Position numbers and translations under genes: made by a program. From Thiobacillaceae bacterium (GTDB lineage: Bacteria > Pseudomonadota > Gammaproteobacteria > Burkholderiales > Thiobacillaceae): a stretch of DNA of 32,980 bases. Position 1 is the stretch's first letter. Each line of letters starts with the position of its first letter. A model generated the notes under the pieces. It was not told the DNA's origin. It saw nothing but the letters and a program-made list of their open reading frames with translations, and ran no database searches. The DNA lies in assembly GCA_025054655.1 (NCBI GenBank), contig JANWZL010000020.1, forward strand, positions 1 to 32,980, written 5' to 3'. Positions 1-6,526 of this stretch are shown in pieces.

Positions 1-558
1 GAGTTCGGCGACAGCCTCTACGTGCTCCTGTCCGGTAAGGTCAAGGTGAGCCTGCTGTCGCAGGACGGCAAGGAGGCGATCCTGGGGGTGCTGGGGCCGG
101 GTGAGGTCTTCGGCGAGATGTCCCTGCTCGACGGCATGCCGCGCAGCGCGACGGTGACCACCCTGGAACGCGCTCGCCTGCTCAAGCTCGGCCGTCAGGA
201 TTTCCTGCACTTCCTACAACGCAACCCCGACGTGATGCTCAACCTGCTGGTGGCCTTCAGCCAACGGTTGCGCTCCACCAACACCCTGATCGCGAACCTG
301 AGCTTTCTCAACTTGCCCGCGCGTCTTGCGCGGCTGCTCATGGAGCTGGGCCAGCGTCACGGCAGACCCGGGCCCGCGGGTGTCATCATCGGCCTGCGGC
401 TGTCGCAGGAGGAGCTCGGCAATCTGGCTGGCACCTCGCGCGAGAGCGTGAACAAGCAACTGCGCGCGTGGGCGGAGTCAGGGCTGCTGGAATACTGCCA
501 GGGCATCATCACCCTCAAGAACGTCGAGGGGCTGTACCTGCAGTCGCTCTCGCCCTGA
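1..558 (+). CDS. Crp/Fnr-family transcriptional regulator (5' end outside window)
   Basis: The frame is open from base 1, so the start codon lies upstream of the window; the GTG at 22 is an internal codon. What remains is the second half of a cyclic-nucleotide-binding-like beta barrel (EFGDSLYVLLSGKVKV, then GPGEVFGEMSLLDGMPRSATV, the phosphate-binding-cassette region), a long dimerisation helix, and a C-terminal winged helix-turn-helix with the recognition segment LSQEELGNLAGTSRESVNKQLR. This is the Crp/Fnr fold. The N-terminus is missing, so an FNR-type iron-sulfur cysteine cluster cannot be checked; none is seen in the visible part. The PRSATV sequence is compatible with cAMP-type binding but does not establish a ligand. 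It reads in the same direction as the downstream repeat protein, 78 bases apart; co-transcription is possible but not shown. Confidence 0.9.
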   Translation, partial: EFGDSLYVLLSGKVKVSLLSQDGKEAILGVLGPGEVFGEMSLLDGMPRSATVTTLERARLLKLGRQDFLHFLQRNPDVMLNLLVAFSQRLRSTNTLIANLSFLNLPARLARLLMELGQRHGRPGPAGVIIGLRLSQEELGNLAGTSRESVNKQLRAWAESGLLEYCQGIITLKNVEGLYLQSLSP

Positions 559-636
559 ACGGCCGCCCGCATCGAGCCGTGTGGCCGTGTCGACCCGCCA
601 CCCAAGCCCTTCCAACCCTACGGAAAGGACCCCGCG

Positions 637-747
637 ATGAGCACGAAGGGCCTCCGGATGCTGAGCGCCCTGAGTCTGGTCCTGGCCATCGCCTAGACCC
701 AGACGGGTGGATTCTACGACCCCTCCAACCCGGCGGGCCCGGCCGGC
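637..747 (+). other. 5' end of the repeat-protein gene, interrupted by an in-frame TAG at 694-696
   Basis: A ribosome-binding site (GGAAAGGA at about 622-629) precedes an ATG at 637. Reading from it gives a convincing signal peptide, MSTKGLRMLSALSLVLAIA, and then a TAG stop at 694-696. The same frame continues open through TQTGGFYDP and the whole repeat protein. A single base change from CAG or TGG would restore it. The natural start, the Shine-Dalgarno sequence and the signal peptide therefore all belong to the downstream frame but are separated from it by one stop codon. This could be a recent nonsense mutation, a sequencing error or a suppressed codon; the sequence cannot decide between them. 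Confidence 0.75.
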
Positions 748-2022
748 GTGACCACGGGCAAGGACCTGTATCGCACCATCGGCTGCCCGGGCCGGCAGCT
801 GCTGGATCCGCCCTGCCCCGAGGAGCGGCCGGCCCCGGCGGTGGACAAGCCCAAACCGGCCCCGGTGGTGGACAAGCCCAAGCCCCCGGCGGAACCGCCC
901 AAGCCGGTAGCCAAGCCCGACCCCTGCGCGCTGCCACCGGGTGCCGTGGTCGGTGACCTGCCGCCCAATGCCAAGCCGGGCCAGTGTTTTGCCCGCGTCA
1001 CACGGCCGGCCAGCTTCCGCACCGAGACCGTGCGCAAGCTCGTCAAGGAGGCCTCCGAGAAGATCGAGATTATTCCCGCTCGTTACGAGACGGTGAAGGA
1101 AAAGGTCCTCATCAAGGAGGCGGGCGAGCACATCGAGATCGTGCCGCCGGTGTACAAGGCGCAAAAGGTGCGGGTGACCAGCGAGGAGGTCAAAGAGGTG
1201 ATCCCGCCGGTGTACGAGACGGTGAAAGAGCGCGTGCTGGTCAAGCCGGCCACCACCCGCATCGAGGAGGTACCGGCCGAATACGAGGAGGTCGCGGAGC
1301 GCGTCATGGTCAAGCCGCCCTCCAAGCGCGCCATCGAGGTGCCGGCGGTGTATGAGACGGTGACCGAGAAGAAGCTGGTGCGCGAGGCCTACACCATGTG
1401 GAAGCCGGGCACCGAGACCCCCAGCCAGTGCGTGGACGAGGCCGCCGGCCAGATCATGTGCCTGGTCGAGGTGCCGGCACAGTACGAGACCGTCACCCGC
1501 CAGGTGCTGAAGAACCCGGCCACTGTGCGCTACGAGGATGTGCCGGCCGAGTACGAGACCCTCAAGAAACGGGTGCTGAAGAAGCCCGCCACCACCCGTA
1601 TGGTCGAAATCCCCGCCGAATACGCCGAGGTGGAGGTGAAGAAGATGGTCAAACCGGCCACCACGGTGACCAAGACCGTGCCGGTGGACTACGAGCGCGA
1701 GGTGATGGTGATGGTCGAGCCGGCCAAGGAGCGCCGCATCCCCATCCCGGCCGAGAATGCCGACGTGCCGCAGGAGCTGATGGTCTGCCCGGTGGCGGTG
1801 TATTGGGCCGAGGTGTTGTGCGATGTGAACGCCACCCCGCAGAAGATCGGCGAGATCCAGCAGGCCCTGGCCAAGGCCGGCTATTACAAAGGACCCATCA
1901 ACGGCAAGACCGACGCGGCGACCACGGCCGCGGTGAGCGCGTTGCAGAAGGCCAAGGGCCTGGTGCCGAGCGGCTTCCTCGACCTGGAACCGCTCAAGGC
2001 GCTCGGTGTCGCGGCCAAGTAA
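748..2022 (+). CDS. Tandem-repeat protein with C-terminal peptidoglycan-binding domain
   Basis: This is the largest uninterrupted part of the gene, from a GTG with no ribosome-binding site; the likely original start is the ATG at 637, upstream of an in-frame TAG. In the 424-residue frame, residues 25-60 are a proline/lysine linker with two VDKPKPxP-type copies. Residues about 100-335 are nine units of about 23 residues centred on a VPAxYETV-like motif. Residues 361-420 resemble a PG_binding_1 domain (QKIGEIQQALAKAGYYKGPI, then GKTDAATTAAVSALQKAKGL). The product is probably secreted and anchored to peptidoglycan, giving an elongated envelope protein. Codon use and GC content match the neighbours and the frame downstream of the stop is clean, so decay, if real, is very recent. 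The function of the repeats is unknown. An antisense frame of over 500 codons covers it but encodes only a low-complexity His/Leu/Gly-rich shadow. Confidence 0.8.
   Translation: MTTGKDLYRTIGCPGRQLLDPPCPEERPAPAVDKPKPAPVVDKPKPPAEPPKPVAKPDPCALPPGAVVGDLPPNAKPGQCFARVTRPASFRTETVRKLVKEASEKIEIIPARYETVKEKVLIKEAGEHIEIVPPVYKAQKVRVTSEEVKEVIPPVYETVKERVLVKPATTRIEEVPAEYEEVAERVMVKPPSKRAIEVPAVYETVTEKKLVREAYTMWKPGTETPSQCVDEAAGQIMCLVEVPAQYETVTRQVLKNPATVRYEDVPAEYETLKKRVLKKPATTRMVEIPAEYAEVEVKKMVKPATTVTKTVPVDYEREVMVMVEPAKERRIPIPAENADVPQELMVCPVAVYWAEVLCDVNATPQKIGEIQQALAKAGYYKGPINGKTDAATTAAVSALQKAKGLVPSGFLDLEPLKALGVAAK
1045..1752 (+). repeat. 69-bp-period coding repeats (23-residue units)
   Basis: The conserved proline of the (V/I)PxxY motif falls at residues 110, 133, 153, 176, 199, 243, 266, 289 and 312 of the 748-start frame. 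The spacing is 23 residues except for one of 20 and one of 44. The 44-residue step carries a 21-residue insert with two cysteines (C228, C238). Each unit reads roughly VP-A-E-Y-E-T-V, a charged stretch, VLVKPATT, then R-x-E-E. The alternating charged and hydrophobic residues suggest extended beta structure, but this is inferred. Confidence 0.85.
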
Positions 2023-2043
2023 GCCAGCCACAGCGCGGAGGTG

Positions 2044-2067
2044 AAAAGCGCCCGCAAGGGCGCTTTT
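2044..2067. terminator. Perfect 10-bp hairpin, likely bidirectional terminator
   Basis: AAAAGCGCCC (2044-2053) and GGGCGCTTTT (2058-2067) pair perfectly around a GCAA tetraloop. The T-run on the right serves the plus-strand repeat protein, which ends at 2022. The A-run on the left becomes a T-run for the minus-strand nitrate operon, which ends at 2093. The position between two converging genes fits a terminator used from both sides. Confidence 0.9.
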
Positions 2068-2092
2068 CTATTTTGTGCCTGGGTTCCCGCGC

Positions 2093-2884
2093 CTAGGCCG
2101 CGCGCTTGAGCTGCTTGCTGTAGAGGAACTCCAGCACCGCGTGACGCAGGCGGTGGTAGTGCAGGTCCTCGGCCAGGGCGAGCCGGTCGCGCGGGCGCGG
2201 CAGGTCCACCGTGAGGACCTCACCGATGGTGGCGGCAGGCCCGTTGGTCATCATGACGATGCGGTCGGCGAGCAGCACCGCCTCGTCCACGTCGTGCGTG
2301 ACCATCAGCACGGTGGCGCCGGTCTGGGCCACGATGCGCATCAGCTCGTCCTGTAGGCTCGCGCGCGTGAGCGCGTCCAGGGCGCCGAAGGGTTCGTCCA
2401 TGAGCAGCACCTTGGGCTCCATGGCCAGCGCCCGGGCGATGCCCACCCGCTGCTTCATGCCGCCGGAGATCTCGTGCGGGTATTTGTGCAGGGCGTGTTC
2501 CAGGTGCACCAGGGCCAGGGCCGCCTCGGTGCGGGCCTTGAGCTGCCGCTTCGGCTCCCTGGCCCCGAACACTCGCTCCACGGCCAGATAGACGTTGCCG
2601 TAGCAGGTCAGCCAGGGCAGCAGCGAGTGGCTCTGGAAGACCATGGCGCGGTCGGGTCCGGGCCCGCGGATCTCGCGCTCCTTGAGCAGCAGGGCGCCGC
2701 GCGTGGGTTCCAATAGCCCCGCCACCAGGTTGAGCAGGGTGGACTTGCCACAACCCGAGTGGCCGATCAGGGCGATGAACTCCCCCTCCTCGACCGCGAG
2801 ATCGATGTCGGTGATGGCGGTGTAGGGGCCCTTCTTGGTGTTGAACACCACGGCGGCGTTTTCGATGGTGAGATAGCTGTGCAT
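2093..2884 (-). CDS. nrtD: Nitrate-type ABC transporter ATP-binding protein
   Basis: This is the ATPase of a NrtABCD/SsuABC/TauABC-type importer: it hydrolyses ATP on the cytoplasmic side and couples to the permease encoded two genes upstream. The 263-residue product has Walker A GHSGCGKST (41-49), a Q-loop at MVFQSH, the ABC signature SGGMKQR (about 140-146), Walker B LLMDEP (160-165) and an H-loop histidine near 197 in VTHDVDEA. The ATG at 2884 is chosen over an upstream in-frame start at 3016 because GGAGAC precedes it and the family begins here. The gene starts 16 bases after the lumazine-synthase-like gene and closes the operon before the shared terminator. Nitrate as substrate is inferred from the NrtA-like partner and the NasT-type regulator; cyanate or bicarbonate cannot be excluded. 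Confidence 0.92.
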   Translation of the reverse strand: MHSYLTIENAAVVFNTKKGPYTAITDIDLAVEEGEFIALIGHSGCGKSTLLNLVAGLLEPTRGALLLKEREIRGPGPDRAMVFQSHSLLPWLTCYGNVYLAVERVFGAREPKRQLKARTEAALALVHLEHALHKYPHEISGGMKQRVGIARALAMEPKVLLMDEPFGALDALTRASLQDELMRIVAQTGATVLMVTHDVDEAVLLADRIVMMTNGPAATIGEVLTVDLPRPRDRLALAEDLHYHRLRHAVLEFLYSKQLKRAA

Positions 2885-2900
2885 GGTCGTCTCCAGCGGG

Positions 2901-3398
2901 TCAAACGGTCGCGGTGTGCGCAGCGGCGGCCGACGTGGCCGGGCGGAAGGCGCGCAGCAGGTTGGCCATGGCCACGGCCGTGCGCGCCGCCCGCTCGCCG
3001 TTGGGGATGAGCCCATGAGTGGGCTCGCCGTCGGTCATGAGGATGGCGTTGGCGATGGGCAGGCGGTGGGTGAGCTGTAGCCGGGCGATCTCGGCGCTGC
3101 AGGTGTTGCACACCACCTCGTAGCGGTAGCCCTTGTCGGCGCGGATGACGCTGCCCAAGGCGATGAGGGCGTCATAGTCACCGGCCTCGGCCAGCGTCTG
3201 CAGCATGAGGGGGATCTCCAGCACGCCGGGCACATGGCACAGCGTCACGTCGTCGCGCGCCACGCCCAAGCGGGCGAGCGCCGCCAGGCAAGCCGCCAGC
3301 AGGTTCTCGCAGGTGTTGCGGTTGCAATGGCTCATGACGATGCCGATGCGCAACCCCCGCCCATCGAGCGTGGGTTCCAGTTCATGCCGCGGGCTCAT
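2901..3398 (-). CDS. Lumazine-synthase-like (RibH-fold) protein without recognisable active site
   Basis: The 165-residue product has the framework of 6,7-dimethyl-8-ribityllumazine synthase: GIVMSHCNRN near residue 20, VPGVLEIPL, YDALIALGSVIR, and a C-terminal helix ending in AVAMANLLRAF. The canonical catalytic stretch G-x-T-x-H is replaced by ADKGYRYEVV, so the catalytic histidine seems lost. The Arg/Lys phosphate-binding region before the last helix is changed to THGLIPNGERAA. Loss of activity is inferred from remembered family motifs. The ATG at 3398 is preceded by GGGAGGT. The gene sits between nrtB (22 bases upstream) and nrtD (16 bases downstream) on the same strand, so it is almost certainly co-transcribed with the transporter rather than with riboflavin genes. 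It may be a catalytically dead paralogue or bind a flavin-like ligand; its role is unknown. Confidence 0.8.
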   Translation of the reverse strand: MSPRHELEPTLDGRGLRIGIVMSHCNRNTCENLLAACLAALARLGVARDDVTLCHVPGVLEIPLMLQTLAEAGDYDALIALGSVIRADKGYRYEVVCNTCSAEIARLQLTHRLPIANAILMTDGEPTHGLIPNGERAARTAVAMANLLRAFRPATSAAAAHTATV

Positions 3399-3420
3399 GG
3401 CCGGTACCTCCCGATCGTGG

Positions 3421-4347
3421 TCAGGTCGCGTAGTCGAAGCGCCGTGCGAGCAGGAGCAGGGTCTGCTCCAGGACGAGCCCGACGATGCCGACGATGAAGA
3501 TGGCGATCAAGATGTGGGCGACGTTCAGGTTGTTCCACTCGTCCCACACCCAGAAGCCGAGCCCCGAGCCGCCCGTGAGCATCTCGGCGGCGACGATCAC
3601 CAGCCACGCCACCCCGATCGACAGTCGCACGCCGGTGAGCACCTGCGGCAGGGCCGAGGGCAGCAGGATGCGGGTGAACACTTTCCACTCCGACAGGTCC
3701 AGCACCCGTGCCACGTTCAGATATTCCTGCGGCACGCGCGCCACCCCGGCGGCGGTGTTGAGGATCATGGGCCAGATGCTGGAGATGAAGATCACCCATA
3801 GGCTCGCCGGTTCGGTCTCCTTGAACACGTACAGGCCGATGGGCAGCCAAGCGAGCGGCGAGACCGGCCGCAGCAGGGCGATGATGGGCGCGGCCATGCC
3901 GGACAGGAAAGCGAAGCGGCCGATCAGGAAGCCCAAGGGGATGCCGATCGCCGCTGCGAGCCCGAAGCCCACCCCCACCCGGTAGAGCGAGTGCAGGATG
4001 TTCCAGCCGATGCCCTGGTCGTTGGGGCCGTTGTCGTAGAAGGGGTCGGCGAACAGCAGCCTGGCCGCCTCCCAGGTCGCGGCCGGGCCGGGCAGGCTGG
4101 GCTCGCGGCTGGATACCGAGATCAACTGCCACAGCAGCAGGAACAGGGCCAGGCCCAGCACCGGGGCGAGGCTGGCCTTGAACACCCGGCCCACGGCGGC
4201 GCCGAATGCGCGCCCGCGCTCGGTGGCCAGCCACGGTGTGACGCGCGGCCGCTGCGCCGGCAGCGCCTCGGCTGCCGGCAGCGGCTCGGTTTGCGGCGAG
4301 CGCAGCACGTCCTGCAGGCGCTCTTCGTTCAGGGTCACCGCACTCAT
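3421..4347 (-). CDS. nrtB: Nitrate-type ABC transporter permease
   Basis: This is an inner-membrane permease of the BPD_transp_1 family forming the translocation path. A roughly 50-residue cytoplasmic N-terminal extension is followed by about six hydrophobic segments. The EAA-loop-like sequence AAGVARVPQEYLNVARVLDL, where the ATPase docks, lies in the second half, and LPQVLTGVRLSIGVAWLVIVAAEML is typical of NrtB/SsuC permeases. Two in-frame ATGs occur, at 4353 and 4347. AGGAG lies directly against the first and six bases from the second, so the second is chosen. The gene begins 12 bases after nrtA stops. Confidence 0.9.
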   Translation of the reverse strand: MSAVTLNEERLQDVLRSPQTEPLPAAEALPAQRPRVTPWLATERGRAFGAAVGRVFKASLAPVLGLALFLLLWQLISVSSREPSLPGPAATWEAARLLFADPFYDNGPNDQGIGWNILHSLYRVGVGFGLAAAIGIPLGFLIGRFAFLSGMAAPIIALLRPVSPLAWLPIGLYVFKETEPASLWVIFISSIWPMILNTAAGVARVPQEYLNVARVLDLSEWKVFTRILLPSALPQVLTGVRLSIGVAWLVIVAAEMLTGGSGLGFWVWDEWNNLNVAHILIAIFIVGIVGLVLEQTLLLLARRFDYAT

Positions 4348-4359
4348 CGTCATCTCCTG

Positions 4360-5634
4360 TCAGACCTTGATCTTGAAGCCGTCGGCATAGGCCTTCGGGT
4401 TTTTGCCGTCCCACACCGTGCCGTCGATCAGCTTGCTCGTGCGCAACTCGGACTTGGGCACGCTCACCTTGGCCAGAGTGGCCGCCTGTTTGTACAGCTC
4501 GATCTGGTTGACCGCGCGCGCCACCGCCAGGTAGTCCGGGTGCTCCTTGAGCAGCCCCCAGCGCTTGTGCTGGGTAAGGAACCACATGCCGTCGGACAGA
4601 TAGGGGAAGTTCACCGCACCGTCGTTGAAGAAGCGCATGTAGTGCTTGTCCTGCCACTTGCGCCCCAGGCCGTTGTCGTACTGGCCGAGCATGCGGTCCT
4701 CGATGACGTCGAACTCGGTGTTGACATAGGCCTTGCCGGCGATGATGCGCGCCACTTCCGAGCGGTTGGCCATCACGTCGATGTAGCGCGAGGCGTCGAG
4801 GATGGCGGCGATGAGCGCCCGGCAGGTGTTGGGGTGCTTGTGCATGAATTCCAGCGTGGTGGCGAGCACCTTCTCCGGGTGGTCGGGCCAGATGTCCTGG
4901 GTGGTGGCGGCGGTGAAGCCGATGCCGTCGAAGATCGCACGCGCGTTCCAGGGCTCGCCCACGCAGTAGCCGTCCATCTTGTCCACCCGCATGTTGGCCA
5001 CCATCTGCGGCGGCGGCACGGTGATCACCTTGACCTCCTGCAACGGGTGGATGCCATAGGTGGCCATCCAGTAATACAGCCACATGGCGTGCGTGCCGGT
5101 GGGGAAGGTCACGGCGAAGGTCCACTCCCGAGGCTCGGCCTTGACCAGCTTCGCCAGCCCCGGTCCATCAGTGACCCCCCTGGCCTTGAGCTGGTTGTTC
5201 ATGGTGATGGCCTGACCGTTGTGATTAAGGGTCATGAGCACGGCCATGTCCTTCTTCGGGCCGGCCACCCCCATCTGCACGCCGTAGATCAGCCCGTACA
5301 ACACGTGTGAGGCGTCCAGCTCGCCGTTGACCAGTTTGTCGCGCACACCGGCCCAACTGGCCTCCTTGCTGGGCACAATCTTGATGCCGTATTTCTTGTC
5401 AAACCCTTTCTCGGCGGCGATCACCACGCTGGCGCAATCGGTCAGCGGGATGAAGCCGACCTTGACCTCGGTCTTCTCCGGCGCGTCGGAGCCCGCGGCC
5501 CAGGCGGCGTTGCGCACCGCGGGCGGCACCAGCGCCAGCAGGGCGGCGGCGGACAGCCCCGTGCTCTGGGCCAGGAAGCGGCGGCGGCCATCCCGGGTCG
5601 GGCCGTCTGTGGTCGTATCGAGCGGCGTATCCAT
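4360..5634 (-). CDS. nrtA: Nitrate-type ABC transporter substrate-binding protein, Tat-exported
   Basis: The 424-residue protein starts with a twin-arginine signal (GRRRFLAQSTG at about residues 16-26, then a hydrophobic stretch to AWA), so it should be exported folded to the periplasm. The mature part carries NrtA/CmpA-family features: VKVGFIPLTDCASVVIAAEKG, ASWAGVRDKLVNGELDASHVL, a PPPQMVANMRVDKMDGYCVGEPWN block, and FPYLSDGMWFLTQ near the end. No lipobox cysteine is present, unlike cyanobacterial NrtA, which is a lipoprotein. The start has AGGAG nine bases upstream. It is the first gene of the operon and is preceded by a sigma54 promoter and a terminator-bearing leader. The ligand is most likely nitrate; bicarbonate and cyanate binders share this family. 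Confidence 0.92.
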   Translation of the reverse strand: MDTPLDTTTDGPTRDGRRRFLAQSTGLSAAALLALVPPAVRNAAWAAGSDAPEKTEVKVGFIPLTDCASVVIAAEKGFDKKYGIKIVPSKEASWAGVRDKLVNGELDASHVLYGLIYGVQMGVAGPKKDMAVLMTLNHNGQAITMNNQLKARGVTDGPGLAKLVKAEPREWTFAVTFPTGTHAMWLYYWMATYGIHPLQEVKVITVPPPQMVANMRVDKMDGYCVGEPWNARAIFDGIGFTAATTQDIWPDHPEKVLATTLEFMHKHPNTCRALIAAILDASRYIDVMANRSEVARIIAGKAYVNTEFDVIEDRMLGQYDNGLGRKWQDKHYMRFFNDGAVNFPYLSDGMWFLTQHKRWGLLKEHPDYLAVARAVNQIELYKQAATLAKVSVPKSELRTSKLIDGTVWDGKNPKAYADGFKIKV

Positions 5635-5660
5635 CGTTCATCACTCCTAGGGTCTGGTCG

Positions 5661-5707
5661 AAAAAAATGGCGTCCGGCCGCTGCGTGGGTGCGCAGGGCT
5701 GGACGCC
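5661..5707 (-). terminator. Leader attenuator upstream of nrtA
   Basis: On the minus strand GGCGTCC (5707-5701) pairs with GGACGCC (5675-5669). The interior also pairs (GCC with GGC, CTGCG with CGCAG) around a CACCCA loop, and the stem is followed at once by a run of seven T residues (5667-5661). This is a strong intrinsic terminator lying only 27 bases before the nrtA start codon. A terminator here makes sense only as a conditional attenuator. The GGTGC arm of the upstream hairpin could alternatively pair with GCACC inside the terminator loop, a possible switch. Confidence 0.85.
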
Positions 5708-5718
5708 GTCGTCCCGGT

Positions 5719-5767
5719 GCACCGTCATTGGTGCTTCACCAGCGCGGCTGCCTGTGCACTCGCTGGT
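5719..5767 (-). promoter_or_regulatory. Candidate ANTAR-binding tandem hairpins in nrtA leader RNA
   Basis: In transcript sense, ACCAGCG (5767-5761) pairs with CGCTGGT (5744-5738). Three bases later GCACC (5734-5730) pairs with GGTGC (5723-5719) around the hexaloop AATGAC. ANTAR proteins such as NasR and NasT bind tandem hairpins whose six-base loops carry A at position 1 and G at position 4; AATGAC fits. The first hairpin has a 16-base interior without an obvious hexaloop, so only the second half of the motif is convincing. Placement directly before the terminator and beside a nasT-like gene supports the assignment. Confidence 0.65.
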
Positions 5768-5781
5768 CTCCGGCGTAACCC

Positions 5782-5799
5782 AAGCACATCCCGTGCCAG
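5782..5799 (-). promoter_or_regulatory. Sigma54 (-24/-12) promoter of the nrt operon
   Basis: The minus strand reads CTGGCACGGGATGTGCTT. This matches the RpoN consensus TGGCACG-N4-TTGC with one mismatch in the -12 block, and the GG and GC dinucleotides are separated by exactly ten bases. Transcription would start near 5772, giving a leader of about 138 bases before nrtA. No comparably good sigma70 pair was seen here. Confidence 0.8.
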
Positions 5800-5871
5800 C
5801 CACGCCGAGGCTTTAGAATCAATGCCTTATACGACTGTGTGGGCCGCCGCCGCGACCGCGGGCCCGACGCT

Positions 5872-5908
5872 TGCACGCTGTTGGTGCAGCATGCACCCAT
5901 GCGGAGCA
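5872..5908. promoter_or_regulatory. Two tandem NtrC-like enhancer sites
   Basis: TGCAC-N7-GTGCA at 5872-5888 is a perfect match to the NtrC palindrome halves. A second, weaker copy, TGCAC-N7-GAGCA, lies at 5892-5908. Their centres (5880 and 5900) are 20 bp apart, two helical turns, so dimers would bind one face. They lie about 108 and 128 bp upstream of the predicted sigma54 start, normal for enhancer sites. They fall between the nasT stop and the nrtA promoter. Confidence 0.72.
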
Positions 5909-5917
5909 GCGCGTATC

Positions 5918-6526
5918 TCACAGCAGATCGCGGGCGGCGATCAGGGTCTGCGCCACCTCCGCCAGCCGGCGGCCGGTGTCCATCGACAGCCGGCGCAGCT
6001 CACGGTAGGCGGCCTCCTCGCTTAAGCCCTTCTTTTCCATCAGCAGGCCCTTGGCGCGCTCGACCAACTGGCGCTCCGCCAGCCGTCGTTCCGCCTCCGC
6101 GAGCCGACGCTTAAGCCCCTGATGCGCCTCGAAGCGCGCCTGGGCGACCTTGAGGATGGCCGACAGGCGCGTGGGATCCAGCCCGTCCACCACGTAGGCC
6201 GACACGCCGGCCTCGATCGCCGCCCGGATCGACTCGTCGGCATCGTCCTGGGTGAACATCACCACCGGCCTGGGGGCGTCCTCCAGGGTGGCGGCGATGT
6301 GTTCCAGGGTATCGCGGTCGGGCGAGTCGGCGGCGATGATGATCACCTGCGGCTTCAGTTCCAGCACCCGCGCATGCAGCGCGCGCATGTCACGCAGCAC
6401 CGCCTGCACCGTATAGCCGGCGAGCGACAACGCCGCGCGCAGCTCGCGCCCGCGCTGGGCGTTGCGATCGACCACCAGCACCTCTAGCGCAGGGATCGGC
6501 TCGGCAGCAGCGTTTTTTGCGGTCAT
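5918..6526 (-). CDS. nasT: NasT-like ANTAR-domain antiterminator
   Basis: The 202-residue product has a receiver-like domain (about 15-125; LEVLVVDRNAQRG, KPQVIIIAADSPDRD, GVSAYVVDGLDPTRL) and a C-terminal ANTAR domain (about 145-200; ERQLVERAKGLLMEKKGLSEEAAYRELRR), which binds tandem RNA hairpins to prevent termination. NasT proteins control nitrate-assimilation transcripts in this way, and its likely target is the nrtA leader directly downstream. The start is uncertain: the ATG at 6526 lacks a clear Shine-Dalgarno sequence, and in-frame ATGs at 6574 and 6592 are possible; 6526 is chosen because the receiver domain begins about 15 residues later. NasT is normally held inactive by NasS, a nitrate-binding NrtA homologue; no NasS gene is seen nearby. 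The gene ends 283 bases before nrtA and may be transcribed separately. Confidence 0.88.
   Translation of the reverse strand: MTAKNAAAEPIPALEVLVVDRNAQRGRELRAALSLAGYTVQAVLRDMRALHARVLELKPQVIIIAADSPDRDTLEHIAATLEDAPRPVVMFTQDDADESIRAAIEAGVSAYVVDGLDPTRLSAILKVAQARFEAHQGLKRRLAEAERRLAERQLVERAKGLLMEKKGLSEEAAYRELRRLSMDTGRRLAEVAQTLIAARDLL

Noticed and set aside
694-696. TAG as a recoded pyrrolysine codon
   Set aside because: Pyrrolysine machinery is not expected in this group, and a residue at a signal-peptide cleavage site gives no reason for recoding.
478-2031. A 517-codon minus-strand open frame covering the repeat protein
   Set aside because: It translates to His/Leu/Gly-rich low-complexity sequence that mirrors the plus-strand repeats, has no recognisable domain, and crosses into the Crp/Fnr gene.
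3395-5125. A 576-codon minus-strand frame across nrtA and nrtB
   Set aside because: It is a shifted-frame shadow of two well-supported genes, with Arg/Ala/His-rich composition and no domain.
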